NCBI RefSeq assembly: GCF_000512915.1 | Contig: NZ_CP007034.1 | Coordinates: 806,001 to 870,000 of the forward strand | DNA: 64,000 nt | Origin: Barnesiella viscericola DSM 18177 | Lineage (GTDB): Bacteria; Bacteroidota; Bacteroidia; Bacteroidales; Barnesiellaceae | Direction: 5' to 3' | Position numbers and translations under genes: made by a program | The notes under the pieces: generated by a model | Databases searched by the model: none | Seen by the model: the letters and a program-made list of their open reading frames with translations, nothing else | What the model was told of the DNA's origin: nothing | Shown: positions 8,969-16,154 of the stretch, in pieces | Position numbering within the stretch: position 1 is the stretch's first letter | Layout: every line of letters starts with the position of its first letter

Positions 8969-11053
8969 TTAATCGCTCAGACGTTTCAGCAAATTATAGG
9001 CGGCCACGACGCCCAACTCGCCGGCTTTACTCAGGTCGGCGGTACCCGCAGCGGTGTTCCCCTGTTTCAGATAGACGAGCCCGCGGTTGTAGTACGCATC
9101 GCCGAAATCGGGCCGCAACTCGATTGCCTTGGTATAGTCGGCTATGGCGCCCCGGTAGTCCTGTTGCGAACAGCGCAGATTGCCCCGGTTGTAGTAGGCA
9201 TAGATAAAACGGGGAGCATCTTCGATGACCTTTTCATAGTCACGCAGCACCATTTCATACTCCATTTTCAGATTCTCGCCGCCCAACGAAGCGATACCCA
9301 TCGCGGCAAAGTCGTTGGAGTCGGTTTTACGCTTGGCCTGGAAGTCGAGGTCCTGCGACGAGGCGGTCGACAACTCATACTCGATTTGCTTGGCCCGCAC
9401 CACCGCCCGCAGGAAATAGGCCATCGTGAAGTTGTTGCTGGTCATCACCGCCTTGTTCAGGTCGTCGAGAGCGCTGGCAAAATCCTGCACAAGCATGAAA
9501 TCGATGGCCCGCCCGAAATAGGACAAGGGATTGGAGGGGTTGATCTCTATCAACCGGGAGTAGTCGTTAATCGAGGCAAAGTGGTAGTTCACCTGGTCGG
9601 AGAGCAGGGCGGCCTCCGAGTTGGTCAGCAGCAGCTTCTTGGCGAATACATGAGTGTCGTTGAGCTCTTCCAGCTCCTTGACGTAGTAGATATTCTGACG
9701 CACGGCATCGGGACGCTCGTAATAGGTGAGCACATACATGGGCTGTATCGACACCTGCACGTCCTGGTCCTGCACGCGGCCTCTGATTTTGTTTTCATAC
9801 TCGGGTTTATACTCGGTGTGGGCGTCGGCCACAAGTATCTGGTTGAACTTGTTGATGTTCTTGTCCGACTCGGAACGCTCGTCGGCCGCCTGCCCCGACG
9901 CCTTGCCGGTCGTGCCGGCCGCAGCCGTAGCCTCGTCGATGGGATCGTACTTGGTCTTCTTCTGCAAGTCGAGTGCCAGCATGAAATCCTTTTCGCCCCC
10001 CTTCATGTCGCCCATCTTGCGTTTGGCTTCGGAGCGGGCAAAGAAACCGGCGGCAAAGTCGGGATACTGTTCCAGCACCACGTTGAAGTCGGCAATCGCC
10101 TTGCTGTAACTGCCTATCATGTCGTAGAGCAAGGCCCGGTTGTAGATGGCGAAGTAGTTGTCGGGCTCGGCCTTGATTACCGCCGAGAAGTCCGATATGG
10201 CCTTGTTGCGTTCACCCACCTGCATGCGCAGCAGACCGCGGTTGTAATAGGTCATCGTGTTGCCGGGGTCGAGTTGCAAGATGTGGTCATAGTCGGCCAT
10301 CGCCCCTTGCAGATCGTCCTGGTGGTATTTGATACGAGCCCGGTTGAAATAGTACGACACCTCCTTGGGGTCGAGCCGCAGGGCCTCGTTCATATCGGCC
10401 AGCGCCGAGTCGTAGTCGGCATCGTGCAAGACCTTGATAATGGCGCGCTGGGCATAGGCCCCTGACATGTACTTGTCAATCGAGATAGCCTTGTCGATGT
10501 CGGCCAAAGCCTTGATGGTATCGCCCGTCTCCAAATAAAACTGCGAACGGCTCATATAACCATTGTAGTAGTTGGGGTGCAGAGCTATGAGTTTTCCGAA
10601 ACTCTTCTCGGCCTCGTCGTATTTTTTCAACTGTACCTCGGCTATGGCCTTGTTATTTAAAAAGGTACGGTCCTCGGGGGCATAGCGAAGACCGGCCGTG
10701 TAATCGTCGATGGCCCCTTGATAATCGCCGAGGGTCTGCCGGGCAATACCTCTCACCTGATAGGCATTCACGATAAAGGGGTTGCGCTCGATACAGAGGC
10801 TGCAATCCTCCTCGGCCCCCTTGAAATCGTCGAGGCTCAGCTTGGCCACGGCCCGATAGAAATAGGGTTCGGCCATGTAGGGTTTCACCTTGATGACCTG
10901 GTTGAAATATTGCATCGACAGGATATAATCTTCAAAATAGAGTGCGTTACGCCCGATGTTCATCACCCGGTCGGTGTTGATTTGAGCCACCGACAAGAGA
11001 GAGGTAAACGAAAGCAACAGCAATATGATACAGGACTTATGTATAAGTTTCAT
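8969..11053 (-). CDS. Secreted TPR-repeat protein
   Basis: 694 residues from the ATG at 11053, chosen because it begins a signal peptide (MKLIHKSCIILLLLSFTS, cut near SVAQ). A longer frame upstream only adds residues that would bury that signal. The mature part is mostly tetratricopeptide repeats, at least ten between residues 30 and 350 and again at 460-690, with the pattern AYYNRGLVYLKQGNTAAGTADLSKA. A Lys/Asp/Ser-rich non-repeat stretch lies near 365-400. TPR arrays bind proteins, here in the periplasm or at the outer membrane; the partner is unknown. Confidence 0.85.
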   Translation of the reverse strand: MKLIHKSCIILLLLSFTSLLSVAQINTDRVMNIGRNALYFEDYILSMQYFNQVIKVKPYMAEPYFYRAVAKLSLDDFKGAEEDCSLCIERNPFIVNAYQVRGIARQTLGDYQGAIDDYTAGLRYAPEDRTFLNNKAIAEVQLKKYDEAEKSFGKLIALHPNYYNGYMSRSQFYLETGDTIKALADIDKAISIDKYMSGAYAQRAIIKVLHDADYDSALADMNEALRLDPKEVSYYFNRARIKYHQDDLQGAMADYDHILQLDPGNTMTYYNRGLLRMQVGERNKAISDFSAVIKAEPDNYFAIYNRALLYDMIGSYSKAIADFNVVLEQYPDFAAGFFARSEAKRKMGDMKGGEKDFMLALDLQKKTKYDPIDEATAAAGTTGKASGQAADERSESDKNINKFNQILVADAHTEYKPEYENKIRGRVQDQDVQVSIQPMYVLTYYERPDAVRQNIYYVKELEELNDTHVFAKKLLLTNSEAALLSDQVNYHFASINDYSRLIEINPSNPLSYFGRAIDFMLVQDFASALDDLNKAVMTSNNFTMAYFLRAVVRAKQIEYELSTASSQDLDFQAKRKTDSNDFAAMGIASLGGENLKMEYEMVLRDYEKVIEDAPRFIYAYYNRGNLRCSQQDYRGAIADYTKAIELRPDFGDAYYNRGLVYLKQGNTAAGTADLSKAGELGVVAAYNLLKRLSD

Positions 11054-11077
11054 GAAAAGCACGGCATGATTATCAGA

Positions 11078-11111
11078 CAAATGTAAGCAAATAATAAGAA
11101 ACCATCGCAAA
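11078..11111 (-). promoter_or_regulatory. Promoter of the secreted TPR gene
   Basis: On the minus strand TTTG (11111-11108), a 22-nt spacer and TACATTTG (11085-11078) precede the ATG at 11053 by about 25 nt. Confidence 0.5.
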
Positions 11112-11227
11112 CCCGTGAAAATTTTATAAGTTTTTTCTTTTCAGAGCCGCTTCCTGAACATTTTTTACGATCGGCTGTCTTATATAAAAGCCCGAAAAAC
11201 TTTTCGATCTTTGAGCAAGACAGAATG

Positions 11228-11297
11228 CGGCCTGGTATAGCCAAACTTGAAAACCGGGTTTCCCGTTTGTCTCTACTCTCGCCTTTTGCTATCTTTG
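11228..11297 (+). repeat. Promoter-bearing direct repeat, copy 1
   Basis: This 70-bp unit is 64/70 identical to the unit at 11316-11385 (offset 88 bp). It contains TTTG at 11266-11269 and TATCTTTG at 11290-11297, 20 nt apart, a perfect Bacteroidetes promoter. Just upstream of the -33 box is the dyad AAACCGGGTTT. Confidence 0.85.
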
Positions 11298-11315
11298 TTT
11301 CACGAAAATAGGATA

Positions 11316-11385
11316 CGGCTTGGTATAGCCAAACTTGAAAACTGTGTTTTCCGTTTGTCTCTACTCTCGCCTTTCACTATCTTTG
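11316..11385 (+). repeat. Promoter-bearing direct repeat, copy 2
   Basis: This is the second 70-bp unit. TTTG at 11354-11357, a 20-nt gap and TATCTTTG at 11378-11385 form a promoter about 20 nt before the NADH dehydrogenase ATG. The dyad here is GAAAACTGTGTTTTC: its sequence differs from copy 1 but the symmetry is kept. Confidence 0.85.
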
Positions 11386-11405
11386 CAGACTAAATTTGCA
11401 TTGAC

Positions 11406-12692
11406 ATGACCACAAACAAAACCGAAGAAAAAGAGTTGAAACATATCGTTATCGTGGGAGGCGGCTTTGCCGGGTTCCTCTTGTCCAAACGAATCGACCA
11501 CACGAAATACAGCGTGACGCTGGTCGACCGGAAGAATTTCCACGGCTTCCCTCCCCTGTTCTATCAAATCGCCTCGTCGGGTCTCGAGCCGGCCGCCATC
11601 TGTTTCCCCTTCCGGAAGGAGTTGCGCAAACTGCGCCACGTGCGCTTCCACATGGGCGAGGCCTTGTCGGTCGACACCCAGAAACAGGAACTGGTGACCA
11701 ACACGGGCAAAATCCACTACGATTACCTGGTTCTGGCCACGGGAACGACCAACAACTTTTTCAACATGCCCGAACTGCGGGAACGGGTATATACGCTGAA
11801 ATCGACGGCCGAAGCCATCAGGCTGCGGAACGAAATACTATTCTGTCTGGAGCGCGCCTGCACCTGTGCCGATGCCGAATCGCGCCGCACGCTGCTCTGC
11901 TTTACCGTCGTGGGGGGAGGTCCCACCGGTGTAGAGATTGCGGGTGCTTTGGGTGAAATGAAGAAGTACATTCTGGCTCGGGAATACCCCGAAATCAGTC
12001 CTTGCGACATGCGCGTCGTCATCGTCGAAGGTTCAGACCGCCTCTTGCAGAATATGAGCCCCGAAGCCTCGGCCAAATCGCGGCAATACCTCGAAGAGCT
12101 CGAAGTCGAGGTCATCACGGGACACACCATGAAATCGTTCGACGGCACCTATGTGAACCTCGACAACGGCGAACAGCTGAAATGCCACACCCTCATCTGG
12201 ACGGCCGGAATCACCGGCGAACCCCTGAAAGGGATACCCGAAGAATCCATCGGACGGGGACGGCGTATCTTCACCGACGAATACAACCGCGTCAAGGGGT
12301 GCGACCACATCTTTGCCATCGGCGACATAGCCCTGCTCACCGAGAAGGACTACCCCAAGGGGCACCCGCAAGTGGCACAGGTGGCTATCCAACAGAGCGA
12401 ACTGCTGGCCAAGAACCTCAACAAAGGGAGTTTCGACACCCCCTTCCGCTACAAGGACAAGGGGAGCATGGCCACCATCGGCCGCAACAAGGCCGTGGCC
12501 GACCTACCCTACCTGAAACTGCACGGTCGTCCCGCCTGGTTCACCTGGATGGGAATACACCTCATCTCCATACTGGGTATGAAAAACAAAATCATCACCC
12601 TGCTCAACTGGTGCTGGTACTACTTTACCTACAACGCCACCTTGCGGCTGCTCATTCGCCCCACCCGGTTCCCCAAACGGAACGAGGAGTAA
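11406..12692 (+). CDS. ndh: Type II NADH dehydrogenase (NAD(P)/FAD-dependent oxidoreductase)
   Basis: 428 residues. An N-terminal FAD-binding Rossmann motif (VIVGGGFAGFLLSK, about 15-28) and a central NADH-binding one (FTVVGGGPTGVEIAGALGE, about 164-182) are followed by the FAD-contacting IFAIGDIA (near 301) and VAQVAIQQ. The C-terminus (WFTWMGIHLISILGMKNK) is the amphipathic membrane-binding region of NDH-2 enzymes. It passes electrons from NADH to quinone at the inner membrane without pumping protons. Two tandem promoter copies precede it. Confidence 0.9.
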   Translation: MTTNKTEEKELKHIVIVGGGFAGFLLSKRIDHTKYSVTLVDRKNFHGFPPLFYQIASSGLEPAAICFPFRKELRKLRHVRFHMGEALSVDTQKQELVTNTGKIHYDYLVLATGTTNNFFNMPELRERVYTLKSTAEAIRLRNEILFCLERACTCADAESRRTLLCFTVVGGGPTGVEIAGALGEMKKYILAREYPEISPCDMRVVIVEGSDRLLQNMSPEASAKSRQYLEELEVEVITGHTMKSFDGTYVNLDNGEQLKCHTLIWTAGITGEPLKGIPEESIGRGRRIFTDEYNRVKGCDHIFAIGDIALLTEKDYPKGHPQVAQVAIQQSELLAKNLNKGSFDTPFRYKDKGSMATIGRNKAVADLPYLKLHGRPAWFTWMGIHLISILGMKNKIITLLNWCWYYFTYNATLRLLIRPTRFPKRNEE

Positions 12693-12764
12693 ACCAAGAT
12701 ACGTAACCCGAGAAACAAAACAAGCCAAACCGCTATACCTATACCCAACGACTAAACCAAACAG

Positions 12765-13589
12765 ATGATGACAAAATACAGTTTTCTCCTCCTGTCGACA
12801 CTCCTGCTGGCATCGGTGACCTCGTGTAGAACGGCTCAAAAAAGCGTGGACACACCCAAGCCCGAGGCCGAGGCTACCGCCACTGTCCGCCAAGCGCCCG
12901 CCATATCCCGCGAAGAGTTCGACGGCACCTGGATTGTCAAGAGTGCCGAACGCCACGAAGTGGTAGGTGATGAACCGGTCGAACTCACTTTCGACCTGAC
13001 CAACGGCCGCCTCTATGGCAGCGACGGGTGCAACGTGATAAACGGTACCTTCACCCTCGGCGACGAGAACGAACTGCAATTCGGGTCGCTCATCTCCACC
13101 TCAAAAGTGTGCCGCCCCGAGGTTACCGACCGGGCCGTGCTCAATGCCCTCAACCACACCCGTTCCTACAAACGGGCCGACAACCACGACCTGAGCATCA
13201 AGCTCTGTAACCGACGGGGCAGGACGGTCATGACCCTTGTCAAGCGAATGACCTATCTCTTGAACGGGCCCTGGAAGGTTACCGCAATCAACGGTACCCC
13301 GGTTCCCGACGAGCAGCCGGTCTTGGTTATCGACATTCCCGAGGCCAAACTATCGGGTTTTGCCGGTTGCAACCGCTTGTTCGGGCACATCGCGCTGGAC
13401 GACACCCCCTATGGCATCACGTTTACTCAGGTGGCGGCTACCCGCAAAATGTGTCCCGAAATGGATACCGAGCAAAACTTTCTCTCGGCACTCGACCAAG
13501 TGACCGGGTTCTATCCAATGGACGATACGCATGTCATACTCTATCAGACCCCCGAAACCCCTCTTATTACGCTGGAAAAGGGGCTTTGA
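12765..13589 (+). CDS. Lipoprotein with two META (HslJ-like) domains
   Basis: 274 residues. The signal sequence ends in a lipobox (LASVTSC), so the mature protein is lipid-anchored. Two META domains follow (about 48-145 and 165-272), each with the hallmark loop GSDGCNVINGTF or GFAGCNRLFGHI and conserved Trp/Gly residues. META domains occur in HslJ-type stress proteins; the molecular function is not established. It lies 72 bp after ndh on the same strand and may be co-transcribed with it. The start has two adjacent Met codons. A strong terminator follows the gene. Confidence 0.85.
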   Translation: MMTKYSFLLLSTLLLASVTSCRTAQKSVDTPKPEAEATATVRQAPAISREEFDGTWIVKSAERHEVVGDEPVELTFDLTNGRLYGSDGCNVINGTFTLGDENELQFGSLISTSKVCRPEVTDRAVLNALNHTRSYKRADNHDLSIKLCNRRGRTVMTLVKRMTYLLNGPWKVTAINGTPVPDEQPVLVIDIPEAKLSGFAGCNRLFGHIALDDTPYGITFTQVAATRKMCPEMDTEQNFLSALDQVTGFYPMDDTHVILYQTPETPLITLEKGL

Positions 13590-13622
13590 GCGGTGTCACC
13601 GAATTAACACGATTTTGTCACA

Positions 13623-13663
13623 GAAAATAAATCTCTCTGTATGGAGATTTATTTTCTTTTTTT
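13623..13663 (+). terminator. Terminator after META lipoprotein gene
   Basis: A perfect 13-bp stem (GAAAATAAATCTC 13623-13635 with 13644-13656) and an 8-nt loop are followed by seven T. Confidence 0.9.
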
Positions 13664-13665
13664 AA

Positions 13666-13673
13666 TATATTTG
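13666..13673 (+). promoter_or_regulatory. Promoter -7 box of secreted adhesin-like gene
   Basis: TATATTTG lies 43 nt before the ATG at 13717 and directly after the preceding terminator. The -33 region falls inside that terminator hairpin and has no clear TTTG. Confidence 0.5.
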
Positions 13674-13716
13674 TGGCAGTTAAATTATTTATTCTACACT
13701 AACTAAAATATAGCTT

Positions 13717-15267
13717 ATGAAAAACTTTACACTTTCTTCATGGGTATTGCTCGCCGCCCTATCGGTGGGTACATTTACCTCGCAGGCAGCCTATCCGGGT
13801 GTCGGCACGTTCACCAAAGTAAACTCGGCGGACGAGATTACAACCGGTTCATACATGCTCATCGCCAACAAAAAAGCCATGAGTAACGAATTCGGCAGCA
13901 ATAAGAAATTTGTTCCCGTAGATCTCGAAATCACCGGTGACGAATCATCGATGGTCGACCCGGACAAGAGCCTTGTATTTGAATTTGAGGTAGCCAATGG
14001 CATTATCACCATCAAGAACGGTAACAACATTGTAGGATATGCCAGCGGTACCAACTTCACGTACAACACGACGGCCAACAGCGACGTAACCAAAGACCAG
14101 TGGAAGGCCGAGAACGGTGACAACGGCATCTTACTGAAAAATGTCAATACCATCAATGCCAACGTCAGCGACCCTGACACCAAAATCCGTTGCATCTTAT
14201 TGAACAACTCGGTATTAAACAAAGAAACAGGAGAGAGAAACAACGCATTCGGGCCCTATGTCGAGAATAATGTTACCAGTGAAGGCTACTACGTTCCCGC
14301 CCTGTTCAAATTGGAAGAATCGGGACTCCCCTCGGCCCAACTGGCTTTCACCGACGGCAGCAACAAGACCAAAATCTTTACTGCCGGAGCTACATTCGCA
14401 AGCCGGGCCACCACGGTATCGACAAGTCCCATCGTATATGCCAGCTCCAACACCGGTGTGGCAACCATCGACAACAACGGCCTCGTGACGTTGGTAGCTG
14501 CCGGCGAAACCGAGATCTCGGCCTCAGTGGCAGCCAACGACTCGTATGAGGGTGCTGTCGTTAGCTATACATTAACCGTACTCAACAATTTGGTAACTCT
14601 GCCCTACTCCATCGACTTCAAGAGCGGCTTGGGCGACTGGCTCAACTATTCGGTAAAAGGCAACATGGCTTGGGAGTCCGATCCGAAATATGGTGTAGTA
14701 GCCAAAGGTTTTGGTAAGGGCGAGAGCGAAACCTGGTTGGTATCGCCTGCCGTAGCAGCTTCGAGCATCGAGTTCTCCTTCTCGTCGTGGACCAAATACG
14801 AAGGCCCGGCTCTGGCAATGCTCATCTCGTTCGATTTCGATCCCCTCACCATGGACGATCCCAACGAAGCTACCTGGACCGATATTACCTCGCAAGCCCA
14901 ATGGCCTTCTGCAAAGGAAACATGGACCGAATCGGGTACAATATCGCACAACGAGCTGCAAGCTCCGGTCCGCATCGCCTTCAAATACATTGGTGGAGGT
15001 AATTCCGATGACTCGGCCCAATGGGAGATTACCGACTTGTCTGCCCAAGGCGAGAATTTGAGTGTAAGCAGCGCAACCCTGAACGAGATGAAGGTCATCA
15101 GCGGTAAAGGCGAAATTGTTGTACTCTCGGACAAAGCCGAAGAGATTGCCATCTACTCCATGACGGGTATGGAGGTGCTCCGCACACAAATCGTCGAGGG
15201 CAGCAACCCCATCAGCCTGCCTGCCGGCATCTATATCGTCAACGGTGTAAAGGCTATCGTTTTCTAA
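13717..15267 (+). CDS. Secreted adhesin-like protein with Big-type and choice-of-anchor-like domains
   Basis: 516 residues with a signal peptide (1-24, ending SQAA). Residues 25-205 form a beta-rich domain (TTGSYMLIANKKAM). About 215-292 is a bacterial Ig-like Big2-type domain (SSNTGVATIDNNGLVTLVAA). About 295-445 is a jellyroll resembling choice-of-anchor J or cleaved-adhesin domains (PYSIDFKSGLGDWLNYS, WLVSPAV). The last ~60 residues (IAIYSMTGMEVLRT, LPAGIYIVNG) resemble a T9SS type A sorting domain, so surface delivery by type IX secretion is inferred. Ligand unknown. A hairpin terminator follows at 15321. Confidence 0.75.
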   Translation: MKNFTLSSWVLLAALSVGTFTSQAAYPGVGTFTKVNSADEITTGSYMLIANKKAMSNEFGSNKKFVPVDLEITGDESSMVDPDKSLVFEFEVANGIITIKNGNNIVGYASGTNFTYNTTANSDVTKDQWKAENGDNGILLKNVNTINANVSDPDTKIRCILLNNSVLNKETGERNNAFGPYVENNVTSEGYYVPALFKLEESGLPSAQLAFTDGSNKTKIFTAGATFASRATTVSTSPIVYASSNTGVATIDNNGLVTLVAAGETEISASVAANDSYEGAVVSYTLTVLNNLVTLPYSIDFKSGLGDWLNYSVKGNMAWESDPKYGVVAKGFGKGESETWLVSPAVAASSIEFSFSSWTKYEGPALAMLISFDFDPLTMDDPNEATWTDITSQAQWPSAKETWTESGTISHNELQAPVRIAFKYIGGGNSDDSAQWEITDLSAQGENLSVSSATLNEMKVISGKGEIVVLSDKAEEIAIYSMTGMEVLRTQIVEGSNPISLPAGIYIVNGVKAIVF

Positions 15268-15320
15268 CCGTCGCAATAACCCATCAGAAGGTCATCGCAG
15301 TATGACCCTCCCAGACATAC

Positions 15321-15354
15321 AGAATCCCGGCCCTGTGGGCCGGGATTCTTGTTT
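15321..15354 (+). terminator. Terminator after secreted adhesin-like gene
   Basis: A perfect 13-bp GC-rich stem (15321-15333 with 15337-15349) with a 3-nt loop is followed by TGTTTT. Confidence 0.9.
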
Positions 15355-15492
15355 TAAAGCCAGACGGTTCATCACGGACGGTACCCCTTGCCAGGGGAGA
15401 AGCGGCATGTTCTCCCTCGCCACAATAAACCATCGAAATAAGTTTCAATCTATTTAATTAGTACACAGGAGATAAAATCCCACTTTTCTTGA

Positions 15493-15518
15493 AAAAAGGG
15501 AATCGAGCTCCCCTTTTT
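15493..15518. terminator. Bidirectional terminator-like hairpin
   Basis: AAAAAGGG (15493-15500) pairs with CCCTTTTT (15511-15518), giving T-runs on either strand. No gene ends right beside it, so its client is unclear. Confidence 0.4.
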
Positions 15519-15546
15519 ATTCAAATCTATTTTTTATTTTTGAATC

Positions 15547-15692
15547 GTCTTACTTGCTTATCTTGGGAAAAAATCGTGTGTTGCACACCACGTGGGAAGA
15601 AGGATTTTTTAGTGCCTTCGCCTAATAAGTGTAATACACGACATTCGAGGAAAGCAAGTAAGACATCTTTTTACGAATGAATTAGGCGAAGG
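15547..15692. other. Interleaved inverted repeats: structured intergenic element
   Basis: Two perfect inverted repeats cross each other. Arm A is GTCTTACTTGCTT (15547-15559), pairing with 15652-15664. Arm B is CCTTCGCCTAAT (15615-15626), pairing with 15681-15692. Nested within B is CATTCG (15642-15647) with CGAATG (15674-15679), so the second half of A lies in the apical loop of the B stem. Small hairpins GTGTGTTGCACAC (15576-15588) and GTGTAATACAC (15629-15639) add more structure. As RNA this is a long-range pseudoknot or two exclusive folds. No promoter is recognised inside, and no convincing protein is encoded. The next gene is the small HTH protein downstream. Confidence 0.5.
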
Positions 15693-15840
15693 TCTTTATA
15701 TATACGTCTAAAATATAAAAAAGTTTATGTTGTCTCCAAGACTCAAGCCATTTTTTTTCAAAATACTTCTCTCTATTTTCGTTCACGATTATAAAAATAT
15801 AGTGAAGTTATACCGCCAGTCTTGCGCAACGCGGTCGGAG

Positions 15841-16068
15841 ATGGAGCCCTATTTGCGGGCCGTCACAGCCGAAGATTTATATGACCAGGAGCTGCTCCTC
15901 ATCGCCGAAAAGATGGACGACCTGCAACGCCTCGTCTGCCAACTGCGTGAAAAAGGGTTCAGCGACGAAGACATATCGGAAAAGTTGAATGTCCCGCTAT
16001 ACCGCATACAAAAGCGGCTCAACCTCGTCGAGGCCGACCTGCTGCAAATACTCCAATACACCACCTGA
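15841..16068 (+). CDS. Small HTH-like protein, unknown
   Basis: 75 residues from the ATG at 15841, which has GGAG just upstream. The frame is open back to an ATG at 15727, but that 38-residue extension is AT-rich, with codon use unlike the rest. Residues about 20-62 (LQRLVCQLREKGFSDEDISEKLNVPLYRIQKRLNL, in two helices and a turn) look like a helix-turn-helix related to sigma region 4 or LuxR-type HTHs, so DNA binding is possible. No partner domain is present. It lies downstream of the interleaved inverted repeats and converges on the M13 peptidase gene. Confidence 0.5.
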   Translation: MEPYLRAVTAEDLYDQELLLIAEKMDDLQRLVCQLREKGFSDEDISEKLNVPLYRIQKRLNLVEADLLQILQYTT

Positions 16069-16089
16069 TTAACCAACCGACAGATATAA

Positions 16090-16125
16090 TAAAAAGGGCC
16101 AACCGGAATATTCCGGTTGGCCCTT
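16090..16125 (-). terminator. Terminator of M13 peptidase operon (32-bp perfect palindrome)
   Basis: Bases 16094-16125 are a perfect 32-bp palindrome centred on AATATT. On the minus strand a TTTTTATT tract follows, which suits the M13 peptidase gene ending at 16155. The plus-strand side lacks a T-run. Confidence 0.85.
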
Positions 16126-16154
16126 GACGTATCATAGAAATCAGGCTATGCGAT

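Noticed and set aside
7137-10465. Two long plus-strand open frames (7137-8870 and 8897-10465)
   Set aside because: They lie opposite thrS and the TPR gene and show no domain pattern. They are shadows of those genes.
15489-15680. 63-codon plus-strand frame
   Set aside because: It runs through a terminator-like hairpin and the interleaved inverted repeats and has AT-rich, unbiased codons. No protein family was recognised.
15547-15692. Invertible promoter (phase variation) reading of the inverted repeats
   Set aside because: No TAnnTTTG box on either strand lies between either pair of arms, so an RNA structure is the simpler view.
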